From contig JAQMRL010000002.1 of the NCBI GenBank assembly GCA_035578175.1, positions 76,861,645 through 76,925,644 of the forward strand: a stretch of DNA of 64,000 nucleotides. Direction: 5' to 3'. The notes below the pieces were generated by a model. It did not search any database, was not told the DNA's origin, and worked only from the letters and a program-made list of their open reading frames with translations. Of this stretch, positions 1-10,119 are shown in pieces. The translations under genes and the position numbers were made by a program. This DNA comes from Catonia carolina. Lineage: Eukaryota > Arthropoda > Insecta > Hemiptera > Achilidae. The first letter of the stretch is position 1, and every line of letters begins with the position of its first letter.

Positions 1-110
1 GTTATGTTTATTGAGGTTTGATTTTTTGTTTATTATTAATGTAAGGTTATATTATTCATTATTTGCGTTGGCATGGGAAAGTTGTGTGAGTATTTTACAC
101 CAGTTAGTTT
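1..110 (+). mobile_element. TLE element, 3' end fragment
   Basis: Ends with the family signature: a GGCAwGrGAAAGTTGTGTGAG stretch and a short hairpin closing near position 105. Immediately downstream, at 106-120, lies a pyrimidine-rich tract ending in TTTACAG, which looks like a splice acceptor. The same arrangement is seen at 18,429, where a family member sits directly before a real acceptor. Confidence 0.7.
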
Positions 111-120
111 TTCTTTACAG

Positions 121-275
121 GAATTTGAAGAATACGTTGGTTACATCGAAAGACCATCATTCTGTAATTGTACTGTGCTGTGACTGGATCCTGTGTATCG
201 TTGGATCTGAATTATTTTTCGTGGCCAACAAACCAATCTGCAAGAAAAGAGATTCAAGTAGTACATTCTGACTGA
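121..275 (+). other. Possible terminal exon after a splice-acceptor-like site
   Basis: The sequence TTTCTTTACAG ends at 120. The following frame reads about 20 codons (EFEEYVGYIERPSF then a short run) before a TGA near 183. The segment is less AT-rich than its flanks. No partner exon is visible, since the window begins just upstream. It could equally be unconstrained sequence. Confidence 0.25.
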
Positions 276-597
276 AGGTATTATTATATGTTTCATTGAC
301 ATTTTAATTTATCCTCTATGCTTGTGGTATTTATATTCTTTGTAGTGTTTGTTGTGAGATCTCTTTGGGTCATTTCAATCTGTTTACTATTGAGTGATTC
401 CACTAACATCCATTCTCAACCTGGCTAAGCCTTTTGACTGAAGGTATATTGTGTTTGTTTAATATTTTAATTTATCCTCTATGTTTGTAGTTTTTATATT
501 CTTTGTAGTACTTGTTGTGAGATCTCTTTGGGTCAGTTGAATCTGTTTACTATTGAGTGATGCCACTAACATCCATTCTCAACCTGGCTAAGCCCTT
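270..597 (+). repeat. Two tandem copies of a unit of about 166 bp
   Basis: Both copies begin with GACTGAAGGTAT (at 270 and 436) and end with CTCAACCTGGCTAAGCC. They differ by scattered substitutions and a few indels. No reading frame is maintained. Confidence 0.9.
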
Positions 598-674
598 CAC
601 TTGGCAGACGGAGAGTGAACTTTTTCAAAATGTGTAACCAGAACGGTTGAATGTTCTGGCATATAGCAGAGATT

Positions 675-1063
675 CTGCTTATAACAGACAGGTGGAGTGT
701 CAAATTATTTACACTCAATCTGTTTGTTGCAGGGCTAAAATAAATAGTTCTGTTTCTTATCACATGGTCAGCCAATTAAATGACTGAATCATTTAAGAAG
801 AGAAGAGGTATAGGTGTACTGTGACACTAATCAGAGTTATCTTCTCTGAAAGTAATGAATTTCATTGTACAGCCAGACCCTGTGGTGAATGAAGTGAAGG
901 TGTCATTTAAAGAGTGAAAAATATGTGCTTTTCAGAGGGCCCGGCATGCTGACAACGTACCACTCAGTGGGGAGGGCAATGGTAAACCACCTCACTTCTC
1001 GTTTTACTTAGTAAACCCTCTATAGGTTCAAACCAGCCTTTCAACTGATGACCTAAACAACAA
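675..1063 (+). mobile_element. SL1 SINE-like element
   Basis: A copy of the 390-bp family that begins CTGCCCATAACAGACAG and ends GACCTAAACAACAA. There are no inverted termini. A B-box-like GGTTCAAACCAGCC lies near the 3' end. It lies just outside the palindrome arms. Confidence 0.85.
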
Positions 1064-1072
1064 TAGTAAAGA

Positions 1073-1117
1073 GTTGTTATTTTCATATTTTAATAATTAA
1101 AATATGAAAATAACAAC
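1073..1117. repeat. Perfect 22-bp inverted repeat
   Basis: Two perfectly complementary 22-base arms (GTTGTTATTTTCATATT... and its complement) are separated by one base, directly downstream of the SL1 3' end. It would form a stable hairpin or cruciform. Confidence 0.9.
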
Positions 1118-1424
1118 AAATCTCTACCATTGTTGTAGAATGAAATTATTTCATTCAAAATTTTAACTGAAAAATAACAAAACCGAATAGATGTTTGATG
1201 ATTTACAGACATGTGCTTTGTACGAAATGTGTCAGGGTACATTGATGAAACATGAAACATTAAATATGGTGCATCTAACAACAATTCTAATTAGGACACC
1301 AGATTCCACTTCACTTGAGACTAAGGAAGGAGTTTTATTCATTTTATTAGTTATGTTTAGAAAATCAATGGTTAGCCATTGTAGACAACTATTTACAACT
1401 TTGGTAAAGAATCTGGTGTGAAAC

Positions 1425-1850
1425 AGTCACACAACTGTCTCTTGCCAATGCAAATAATGACCAATATAACCTAACATTAGTAATAAAACATTAAAAATAA
1501 ACAAAAAACTAACCTCAAAAAAAACCTTATCTTAATCATGAGTGAAAGACGTAAAATGAAAATCGACCTCAGTTTGGCTTAGAAATACGGAAAATCACTC
1601 TTGTTACGCTAAACTAAACTCTGTGGAGAAAAATGCTCTAAATAAAAGTTGTACATCTTTTAATTTTCTAGGGTTGAGGTTGATTTTCATTTTGGGTCGT
1701 TTACTCATGATTAAAATTTGGTTATGTTTTTTGAGGTTAGTTTTTTGTTTTTTTTTTAATGTTTTATTACTAATGTTAGATTATATTGTTAATTATTTGC
1801 ATTGGCAAAAGAAAGTTGTGTGTGTTTCACACCAGATTTTTTATTTATTT
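1425..1850. mobile_element. TLE element in tail-to-tail (foldback) form
   Basis: Both borders carry the family's 3' end. The left border is inverted (CACACAACTGTCTCTTGCCAATGC) and the right border is direct (GCATTGGCAAAAGAAAGTTGTG). The interior mirrors itself around about 1,640. Same architecture as 21,485-22,395. Confidence 0.75.
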
Positions 1851-2085
1851 GAATAGTTATGTTTGTGAAATAAATGGTCAGCAATTGTGAAAAGTATTTG
1901 AACTTTTGTGAAAAGTATTTGAAGTAAGTTTGTTGAAGAGATGAGGCCCCATTCTCCACTCATTGAAAGAAATAGAAAATACGAAAAGGTGAAAGTGTTT
2001 GTTTTGTATAATCATTTTTGTAACAAATTAGAATCTTTATTCACTTTTAACGCTACGTTTGTTGGATGAAATGCTAGTAGAAGGA

Positions 2086-2290
2086 CATGAATGGGCGATT
2101 GTTAGAGTGTGACAGAGCGACGTACAACCGTGCCCATTAAACTCAGGGTCATGGAACCATCAACTGGCACAGACATGTTCAAACGTGCCGCAGTGAGATC
2201 GCTATTTGCTGGTAGCAGCACCAGTCTGGTTGTTTAATTGCAACACCTTGAACTATTATACAGTTATTGAGAGAGAGTGAAAAATAGTTG
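2086..2290 (+). mobile_element. Mariner-like terminal segment (tentative)
   Basis: Related segments lie at 22,425-22,640, 46,395-46,640 (minus) and 59,960-60,180 (minus). The complementary strand reads GGTGTGGCAATTAAACAACCAGACTG, which resembles mariner ends known from insects. No transposase is readable. In each case it lies upstream of, or associated with, a palindrome landmark. Confidence 0.4.
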
Positions 2291-2790
2291 TTGCTGAACA
2301 TATTTTGTATTTTAGAGTGAATTTAACAATACATTGGGAGCTAAAAGAGAATAATAAACATTTTTAAACTGTTTTATTTGTTTTAGCAGCCATTTGTAAC
2401 CGGTGTAAATGAGCAGGTTTTCATGACAATAATGTTTAGTGGAAAACATCACAAATGCTTTGTATTTGAAACTAACAAAATTGATAAAATTTATTGTTAC
2501 ATTCAACAAGAAACAACTAATGTTTTGATCAGAAATAATTTTTCATTTTTGATGAAACCATTGTTTGAAACTTGAAACATTTCACTCCAATATGGGGAAC
2601 ATGGTTTCTTGATGTAAAACTTTTATTGGAACGAAAATAAGGCGTACATTTAAAATGTTTCTGTTGAATAGATATCGTGTGGCAATACTCTTAGGAGAGG
2701 CATGAGCCTGTATAAGCATGTTTCCTTTTACTTTCATGTAAACAGGGTAAATATGGTTACAAACCATGAAAATTAATAGTTTAAGTTGAA
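2291..2790 (+). other. Conserved upstream flank of zinc-finger gene 1
   Basis: Homologous flanks lie before all four zinc-finger genes (24,040-24,700, 44,430-45,090 minus, 59,480-59,940 minus). It contains no persuasive reading frame. Together with 3439-3578 it is the likely home of the promoter and a 5' non-coding exon, but no core promoter can be called. Confidence 0.5.
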
Positions 2791-2861
2791 AAATAAATCT
2801 TTATAATGCATCCTGCAGTTTGAAAACAATTCTTTTTTGTATAATGAATTTATATAATAAA

Positions 2862-3438
2862 TTTCACTAACCTTCCTTTCTAATTGCATCAACTTTCATT
2901 TGCACTTACACGTGCTTCGGTGGATCCACCACCTTCAGAGTAAATAACATTTAATTGAAACTGAAAACTTTATTTATTAAAAATCTACAGAAGATGTTTC
3001 ATATATATATTATTTACTCTGATGGTGGTGGATCCACCGAAGCACGTGTATAGTTCAGCCGTTGTTAGTTTGCTCCTACTGTCAACAAACAAAAGCCACC
3101 TACTACAGGGTGCACGATAGAGTCCGCGACTTTACGGATGTCGTATTCCTATTAAGTTAACTATTTTTTAAATTATAAGCACTTAAAGTACTAAAAACAT
3201 CAGTCATGATATGATGTAGGCCTAACAATTTCATTTATAAAAATACTTTTAAAAGTATTTTGTATTTGAATACTTTTGAAAGTATTTTTTGTTTTATTTT
3301 TAATCAGCGTGTACACATTTTGATATAATGCGCATGCTCAGTGACGTCATTATTTGTTTACATTAGGAGCAAACTAACAGAGGCTGGACTGTAAGTGAAA
3401 ATGAAAGTTGATGCAGTTAGAAAGGAAGGTTAGTGAAA
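2862..3438. mobile_element. Foldback element with GGTGGATCCACC hairpins, interrupted by a MITE
   Basis: Long inverted termini run from 2862 (TTTCACTAACCTTCC) to about 2948, and from about 3010 to 3050 plus 3392-3438 (GGAAGGTTAGTGAAA). A mariner-type MITE splits the right terminus at a duplicated TA. Each terminus contains GGTGGATCCACC followed by CGAAGCACGTGT. Related half-elements lie at 31,130-31,330 and 19,685-19,780. The architecture recalls Penelope-like element ends; that link is inference. Confidence 0.7.
3051..3391. mobile_element. Mariner-type MITE copy 1 (341 bp)
   Basis: Inverted termini (YAGTYCAGCC then TTAGTTTGCTCCTA) are about 30 bp long and flanked by a TA duplication (3049-3050, 3392-3393). 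Two other copies sit at 34278-34597 and 37317-37634. There is no coding capacity. The TA target and CAGT-like ends fit the Tc1/mariner superfamily. Confidence 0.9.
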
Positions 3439-3578
3439 GTGAAATTTTAAGTTGAACATCCAAAAAGGGGCTGCTGTAAAAGTTATCCATGATGCTTTGC
3501 CGTGCCAAAGGTGATTTTGTTATGAAATGTAAAACAGTTCTGAGTTTTAATATATGATTAATTTCTTGTTGTTTGTAG

Positions 3579-4601
3579 ATGGCTGATGAAAACACAGTTG
3601 ACGAAGGAGACACTTCAAACGTAACTGTTTCAAGAGTCTGCTACTCCTGTCAACGGGATATCGTCCAAGGTGATGACGTCAATGGAATCATCACCCAGTG
3701 TGCAGCATGTCATACGAAATTACGTGACCAAAGGAAAGAATTATGGATTGGAAGAACGACAGAGATTTACAAATCATGCCCGATTTGTCTTAACGTTTAC
3801 TACAATAATCTGACATATGAGAAACATGATTGTACTTTGGAAGGTGTGTTTGTGTGTGACGGTTGTTCCAGGATATACCTTAACAAGGAGAGTATAGCTA
3901 ACCATGTACTAAAATGTAAACAATTAATCTCAAAAATGAATAATTCTGAAAGTAAAACTAACGTAATTAAAGAATCAATTTCTGAAGTGAATTTGCAGAA
4001 TTGTGAGGGTACTTGTGGGTCGAATGAAAGTAGTAATGACCAAATTATGCCCAAATCGGGTAGTAGTATGATTGCTCTGCCAAAATTACCCAAAACGGGT
4101 AAACAGTTTAGTTGTAATATTTGTGGAAAGTGTTTTGGTTACAAGCATCATTTAACTGATCATTTACGTGTACATACCGGAGAGAGACCGTACAAGTGCA
4201 AGTATTGCAATAAAAAGTTTACACAGTCTTCTAATTTAAATTGTCACTTGCGTACACATACAGGGGAGAAACCTTATAAATGCAAGTATTGCAATAAAAA
4301 GTTTGCAGAGTCTTCTAATTTCAATGTACATGTGCGTACACATACAGGGGAGAAACCTCATGAATGCAAGTATTGCAATAAAAAGTTTACAGATTCTACT
4401 AGATTAAATGATCACTTGCGTACACATACAGGAGAGAAACCTTATGAATGCAAGTATTGCAATAAAAAGTTTACACAGTTACCTCATTTAAATGTACACT
4501 TACGTACACATACAGGGGAAAAACCATTTGTTTGTAAGGATTGCAATAAAAAGTTTACAGATTCTTCTAATTTAAATAAACATTTACGGACACATAGATG
4601 A
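3579..4601 (+). CDS. C2H2 zinc-finger protein 1 (6 fingers)
   Basis: 340 residues, predicted nuclear DNA-binding protein. The ATG directly follows TTGTTTGTAG, a splice-acceptor-like site conserved in all four paralogues, so a 5' non-coding exon is likely. N-terminus: CxxC at 21/24 and 41/44, a C2HC finger (C67, C70, H83, C85), another C2HC finger (C93, C96, H109, C113), and a Ser/Asn-rich linker to about 176. Six canonical C2H2 fingers (CX2CX12HX3H) with TGEKP linkers fill 177-340. Residues at helix positions -1/2/3/6 are YHHD, QSNC, ESNV, DTRD, QPHV, DSNK. The protein stops directly after the last finger, with no effector domain. The 3' flank and the [11 protein letters not shown] stretch pair it with the gene at 57805. 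Target DNA and function are unknown. Confidence 0.93.
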   Translation: MADENTVDEGDTSNVTVSRVCYSCQRDIVQGDDVNGIITQCAACHTKLRDQRKELWIGRTTEIYKSCPICLNVYYNNLTYEKHDCTLEGVFVCDGCSRIYLNKESIANHVLKCKQLISKMNNSESKTNVIKESISEVNLQNCEGTCGSNESSNDQIMPKSGSSMIALPKLPKTGKQFSCNICGKCFGYKHHLTDHLRVHTGERPYKCKYCNKKFTQSSNLNCHLRTHTGEKPYKCKYCNKKFAESSNFNVHVRTHTGEKPHECKYCNKKFTDSTRLNDHLRTHTGEKPYECKYCNKKFTQLPHLNVHLRTHTGEKPFVCKDCNKKFTDSSNLNKHLRTHR

Positions 4602-4772
4602 AAGTAACTTTTTCATTAAAATATCTCATCAAAATATTTGTGTACTTTCGTCCGTTTTATTGTTATAATACTGTAATTTTACTTGCCAATCATTGATGCT
4701 GTATAATTTTTTTTAATTTCTATGATTTTATTTCCTTCAACTTGCTTGTTTTAAAGTCACACCATGTGAGTA

Positions 4773-5468
4773 CAGTAGACTCCTGATTATCGGCGGTAAT
4801 GACTGGCTCCAAGGTCGCCGAAAATCGAAATCGCCGATAATCCGCACCTTATTAAAAATGTTTAAGCAATAGTACTTAAATAAGTAACTTTGTTAAATAA
4901 ATAGGCTTACCTTCAATTTTAAACTTCTGGTTATTCAAAATCGTTAAGTATTTTACTCAAATAAAGCATAGGTACACTTAAATTCCCAAAGAAAATTATT
5001 CCATTAGATAAAAAAAAACTATTTTTCGCGAATCAATTTATTTACTGATACATTTTAAATTATATTTCTACACAGAACACTCACTAACAATAAAAAAAAA
5101 TATGTTGTATTAAGGTCAATTTATTTATTTATATAAATAGCGTAATGTACTTTATACATTCTTATATTTTATTAAAATAGTTTTCCAAGTTCGTTTGTTT
5201 TTTACTTTTAAAACATTTTGTCTTCACTTGAGAACGAATCTTACGCAACATTAGCTTGTCGCACAGAAGCGAATCGGGCTGACTCTCTAGGTAGTCCAAC
5301 AAACCATCAACATAAACAAGAGCTTGCGAGTGCGTAACAGGCTCAGCCGTAGTTTCCTCTTCTTCGTCACTCTCAATCTCCACCAGTACTTCCCCTTTCG
5401 CTATTTTGATAATGTCTGCGTCACGACTATCGCCGTTAATCGAGTCACCGATAATCGGGAGTCTACTG
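4773..5468. mobile_element. Internally deleted Tigger/pogo-like element
   Basis: 696 bp with inverted termini CAGTAGACTCCTGATTATCGG and its near-complement at the right end. A TA duplication flanks it (4771-4772, 5469-5470). The other three zinc-finger genes have the empty site at the same place downstream, so the insertion post-dates both duplications. It retains the 3' end of a transposase gene on the minus strand. Confidence 0.92.
5162..5383 (-). pseudogene. Tigger/pogo transposase C-terminal remnant
   Basis: About 73 codons: an acidic stretch (ESDEEEE), then VTHSQALVYVDGLLDYLESQPD, a basic segment, and a QTNLENYFNKI ending. This pattern is typical of the C-terminus of Tigger/jerky-type DDE transposases. 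The helix-turn-helix and DDE catalytic core are absent, so it cannot encode an active enzyme. It lies inside 4773-5468 in the expected orientation to the right terminus. Confidence 0.8.
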
Positions 5469-5572
5469 TATATAAAATATTAAAGATTGAATATAATTTT
5501 GTTGAAATCTTTTTAAGAGACGTATCTTGTGTGATTTGTATAAATGTGATGGCTTTAATTTGATATAAAGTA

Positions 5573-6677
5573 CAGTAAATCCTAACTTATCATACCTATA
5601 CGGGACAGACTTTTGGTCAGGTCATTGAGAAATCTGATAATCGAGGGTTTTCATTCCCGAAATGTTTTTTTGTTTTCGGGCTACAAATTTAGTTTTAAGG
5701 GTGAATAGTTATATTGATAGAATTCTAGTTTTAAATTTGATTTAAAAATTTTAATTTTGAATTTAATTTTATTCAAATTTTAAATTTAAAAAATGACGAT
5801 TTTATTTTTTCCCGGATTCGTTTTATATATCTCCAACTTCTCGATTGCGTTTTCATTCATTTTAGATTCGGTTGATCCCCCAGATTCTAACATTTCAATT
5901 ATTTTAATTTTATCACCAATATTAAGTACAACACGTTTACGTTTCATACTGACTGACGCCATTTTGTATGAAACACGCACAAATGATTATTAAATCACAG
6001 TCACTAGTAACGATAAAACGTAGTGGCGTAAAGTAAATTAACTCGCAAGTTGAATGAGGACGTGTGTACGTATCTCGACGATACAGCTGTAGACAAAAGA
6101 TAGGTGTTTGACCTAACAATAAGGGTTTAGTGCGGAGGGAGGGAGCGTACAATTTGTGGGAGGGGATAACCGGTCTGGTATCTCCCCCCACTACAGTTAA
6201 AGGTAGCATTGTGTACTGGGGTTGTGCGTTGTTTAACTTTGTAAAACCATTTTAGAAACAAAGTGGTGTGAACCCATGCGCATACTTGACTACTTGGACC
6301 CTGCATACCCCTCCCCCTCCCACCTACAGTTAGATGTACACTCAGAGTGTTGTTGATAATTGACAACACCCGTTGTATTTTGTAGCCATGCTGTTTGTTC
6401 CATTGTTGATTAGATACACTGCGCTATTGCAGTACGTACAAGACTATACTAATGCAGACGCACGTCTTGCTCACCACTCTCCTTACCATAATTCATATCT
6501 AGAGTTCTTCCGTTTATTATTCAATTTTCTAAAACATCGATTGTTTATTGGATGAAAACTATCATTTTGTAGCAGTGTAGCCTTCCTTAAAACGGTTTGT
6601 GCCTTTTGTTGGCAATATTTAGGTTCCTTTAAAATCTGATCGCATACTCTGAGGGGCAGAAACCCGAGGGTTTATTG
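5573..6677. mobile_element. Tigger-like element, family 2, copy 1 (about 1.1 kb)
   Basis: Left terminus CAGTAAATCCTmACTTATCA; right terminus ends in GGGTTTATTG before a TA duplicate (5571-5572, 6678-6679). It holds a transposase N-terminal remnant at 5786-5980 (minus). Copies: 27514-28561, 40119-42877 (minus, interrupted) and 56215-57531 (minus). All four lie downstream of a zinc-finger gene, so insertion preceded the duplications. Confidence 0.82.
5786..5980 (-). pseudogene. Tigger-like transposase N-terminus (psq/CENP-B type HTH start)
   Basis: The frame reads MASVSMKRKRVVLNIGDKIKIIEMLESG from the internal methionine. This matches the start of Tigger/CENP-B-like DNA-binding domains (basic KRKR followed by a helix with DKIKIIEMLE). 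It ends after about 55 residues in AT-rich sequence, with no DDE core. Equivalent frames are 27671-27868 (minus) and 42469-42663 (plus). The copy at 57,141-57,320 has a stop. Confidence 0.72.
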
Positions 6678-8870
6678 TAGTCACATTTCAGTGATTTTTG
6701 TTGTTCATTGTAATTTGCATGAAAATTACAACTAGTCTTACCAAAATAAAATTTATATAAATCCTCATTACCACATGCAATTATATAAATAATTTTTTTC
6801 CATTTACATCTCTCTGTTTTTTAGTTGTGTTGGTAAATTGTTCTTATCAGATGTTTTGAAATGTTAATAAATTGTATGGTTTCTCTTCTGTATGATTACT
6901 TTTTTCTAGAAGGTGTTTTTAAATGTAATTTATTGCTAATTTTAATTGTATAGTAAGTTTACTAAATGAATTGATAATTTGTATTATTTCATTTTCATCT
7001 GTGCTACATTTTGTTAATTTATCTTTTACAATTCTAAAGGGTTTTTGATTGGTATATTTGTGTAGATATATTTTTATTTCGAAAGATATCGTCCTGTGTT
7101 GTTCATTAGTTTTAATCTTTTGTATTTGTTTATTATTTGTAGTGTGTTCCTAATACTGTAACCTACTTTTAGATGAGAATAAAAAAATTGTAGATGCTTT
7201 AGGAGCATTCATGTAATCGATAAGAGATGTTATAGGTGGTATACCAGTTTTGTGTTTTATTAAACGTACATCACTGTTTGGTTTTTGTAGGGCATTAAAT
7301 TTGGGAGCTTGAGGATTGTTTATTACTGGTACATTACCGTTATCTGGTTTAAAAATGATAGCATCATGTTTCCTGTTTAATTTTCTCTCATATGCATTTG
7401 AGTTATCAAATTTGAGTTTATCTGAGTTTATTTCAGTTTATCAAATCAGTTGTAACTACCGTTTATTACTTAATTTTCTAAAACATCGATTGTATTATTG
7501 TATGAAAACTATCATTTTGTAACATTGTAGCCTTCCTGCTTAAAACGGTGTGTGCCTTTTGTTATCAATGTTTAGGTTCCTTTAAAATCTGGTCGCGTAA
7601 TCCGAGGAGTGGAAAACCGAGGGTTTACTGTAGTCACATTTCAGTGTTTTCTGGTGTTCATGATAATTTGCATGAATATTACGACTAGTCTTGCCAAAAT
7701 AAAATTTATATAAATCCTCATTACCACATGCGATTTTACAAACATTTTCGTTCCATTTATCTATTTTTTTTTTAGTTGTGTTGGTAAATTGTTCTTATCA
7801 GATGTTTTGTAATGTTAATAAATGTATGGTGTCTCTTGTGTATGATTACTTTTTTCTAGAAGGTGTTTTTAAATGTAATTTATTTCTAATATTTTTAATT
7901 GTGTAGTACGTTGACCTAATTAGTTAATAACTTGTATTATTTTATTACCGTCTATGCTACATTGTTTAAATTTATTTTACAATGCTAAAGTAACGTTATA
8001 AATTTATAATTAGTTTTCAAATGAAAGTTGTTCTTAATTTAATTTGGTTTTATTGTATCTATTTTTTATTACATAACATTTGTTATTTTTTATTTACTCT
8101 TTTAATAGTTTCTGATATTGTACCTAAATAAATGAATTGGTCTGTATAGAATACTGTAATAAGCTGTCAGTTTATTGAGTGTGGGTGGTTAGACAAATTA
8201 TTGGTAGTAGTCATGCGTAATATACTTTCATCAAAAACATTTATCATCCTGTTTAATTAATTAAATCAAACTTAATTTATTGATGTTTTCGATTGATATT
8301 GAATTAATTAGTTTACTTTTAAATTGATTGACCTAAATGAATTGATAATTTGTATTATTTAATTTTCATCTGTGCTATATTTTGTTAATTTATCTTTTAC
8401 AATTCTAAAGGTTTTTTATTTTTTATATTTGTGTAGATAACTGTTATATCAAAAGATAACGTTGTGTGATTTTCATTAGCTTTATTATTTTGTATTTGTT
8501 TATTATTTGTAGTGTGTTCTTAATGTTATATCCTTTTTTTAGATGAGAATATAAAAATGTAGATTCTTTAGAAGCATTAATGTGATCAATAAGAGATGTT
8601 ATAGGTGGTATACCAGTTTTGTGTTTTATTAAACGTACATCACTGTTTGGTTCTTGTAGGGCATTAAATTTGGGAGCTTGAGGATTGTTTATTACTGGTA
8701 CATTAACATATTCCAATTTATAAATGATAGCATAATGTTGCCTGTTTAATTTTCTCTCATATGCATTTGTGTTAATTATCAAATCAGTTGTAATTGTATT
8801 CTGATTATATAATGATTAGACTCAATGCCAGTTATGTTATGATAATCAAGTTTATTTTTGTGGTGCAACG
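6678..8870 (-). repeat. Two tandem blocks with a repeated minus-strand frame
   Basis: The sequence 6500-7455 repeats as 7456-8800. Shared landmarks are CTAAAACATCGATTGT and GTAGCCTTCC near the start and GGTATACCAGTTTTGTG near the end. The right arm has the equivalents at 55,080-56,340 and 38,525-39,560. The block at 28,562-29,705 is a further copy. It includes the reading frame described at 8444-8782. Confidence 0.8.
8444..8782 (-). pseudogene. Fragment of a repeated protein, faintly like Penelope-type reverse transcriptase
   Basis: 112 codons. The stretch DVRLIKHKTGIPPITSLIDHIN followed by STFLYSHLKK loosely resembles the finger region of Penelope-like reverse transcriptases (KIHK, IPxRPIxSxIN, KFLY). 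Six related fragments occur: about 7150-7440 (minus), 9830-10070 (minus), 29490-29705 (minus), 38573-38881 (plus), 53110-53290 (plus) and 55146-55424 (plus). No YxDD motif or endonuclease is seen, so none is functional alone. The family assignment is tentative. Confidence 0.35.
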
Positions 8871-9054
8871 TTAGCCAATTGTATTTTTTTTAAACGAAAA
8901 CGCTGTTGTGGAATTATTTCACCATGCAGGTTGACCAATCATATTTTAATAACCTGATTGCAATTTTCATGTCAAAGTTTCTAAGTAAATTTTTTTTTGT
9001 AAATAAAAACTTTTTTATTATTTGTAGTGTGTTCTTAATGCTGTATCCATTTTT

Positions 9055-9825
9055 TTACTTTTTCTTGCCTATATGAATATATAGGAAGGAAAGTATTGTT
9101 TTCATGTCACTACCGGACCCGACACGAACATTTTCATCATAATCAGTCAACCAGAAATAGTAGTTTATTCGTGTAATTTTTCACTTTTTTGCGATTTTCT
9201 CAAAAACTGGTCCTACGATTTTTTTTAAATCGCCTCATTTACTTATTTTTTTATGCTTTACAAGATAAGGTAGGTGCCATGTTTTCTTAAATTCTTGGTG
9301 AGGCTGTTCGCACGTAAAAAAATTGTTTTTCTGAGATTGTGGCTTTCACATGCATTTTAGCGCAAAAATGTATATAAAAAAAATTGTAGTAAATTTTAAA
9401 TCCTATAACTTTTATTTCAAACATTTCTTTGTATAACGTATAGTTTAGCAGTAATTAGCGATTTTCTGTTTTTTCTCGCTAAAATGTGTAAAAAATTGAT
9501 TTTTTAAGATTTTGGCCTTAGTATGCACTAAATGTCAAAAGTGCATATAATCAAATTTATAGGAAATTAAAAGATCTGCATGTTTTATTTAGAGGATATT
9601 TTCTACAGAGCCTGGTTTAGCGTGAAAGAGTGATTTTCCATATTTTTAAGCCAAACTGAGGTTGATTTTCATTTTGTGTCTTACATGTGTGATTAAAATT
9701 AGATTGTGTTTAGTGAGGTTAGTTTTTTGTTTATTTTTAATGCTGTATTACTAACGTTAGGTTTATTGTTAATTATTTCCTTTGGCAAGAGAAAGTTGTT
9801 TGTGTTTCACATCATATTTTTTAGA
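9055..9825 (+). mobile_element. TLE element with an internal deletion
   Basis: Starts CTTGCCTATATGAATATATAGG and ends with GGCAAGAGAAAGTTG near 9,800. The segment between TTTTCATGTC and CTACCGGACC, present in the full copy at 17,470-17,660, is missing. The right-arm partner (53,300-54,870) has the same deletion, which therefore predates the inverted duplication. Confidence 0.8.
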
Positions 9826-9829
9826 TAAG

Positions 9830-10070
9830 AATACAAAAATGTAGATGCTTTAAAAGCGTTAATGTAAATCGATAAGATATGTTATACGTGGTATACCAGT
9901 TTTTTGTTTTATTAAATGTAAATCAGTGTTTGGTTTCGGTAGGCCATTAAGGTTGGGAGTCTGAGGATTGTTTATTACTGGTACATTAACATAATCGGGT
10001 TTAATTAATTAATCAGCTGTAATTGTATTGTGATTATGTAATGATTAGACCCAATGCCAGTTATGTTATG
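9830..10070 (-). pseudogene. Truncated copy of the Penelope-like reading frame
   Basis: Sequence close to 8560-8850: the ACCAGTTTTTTGTTTTATTAAA motif, the GGAGTCTGAGGATTG stretch, and the same upstream CAATGCCAGTTATGTTATGATC. It is broken by stops and a gap. The right-arm counterpart is 53,040-53,290. Confidence 0.55.
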
Positions 10071-10119
10071 ATCTTTCAGTTCCTTCTCTGTACATTTGTT
10101 GAAGTGATAATGTATGTAA

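Noticed and set aside
3800..4093. 97-codon minus-strand frame under zinc-finger gene 1, conserved in all four paralogues (also 24928, 43913 and 58520)
   Set aside because: It is the mirror of the conserved N-terminal coding sequence. Its conservation follows from the sense gene, and its own sequence has no independent signal.
6373..6555. Repeated 60-70 codon frames beginning MYFVxMLFVPLLIRYTALLQ (also 28255, 40217 and 56323)
   Set aside because: They lie inside the deleted Tigger-like family 2 element, use the same DNA in each copy, and end at different stops. No codon-level constraint is evident.
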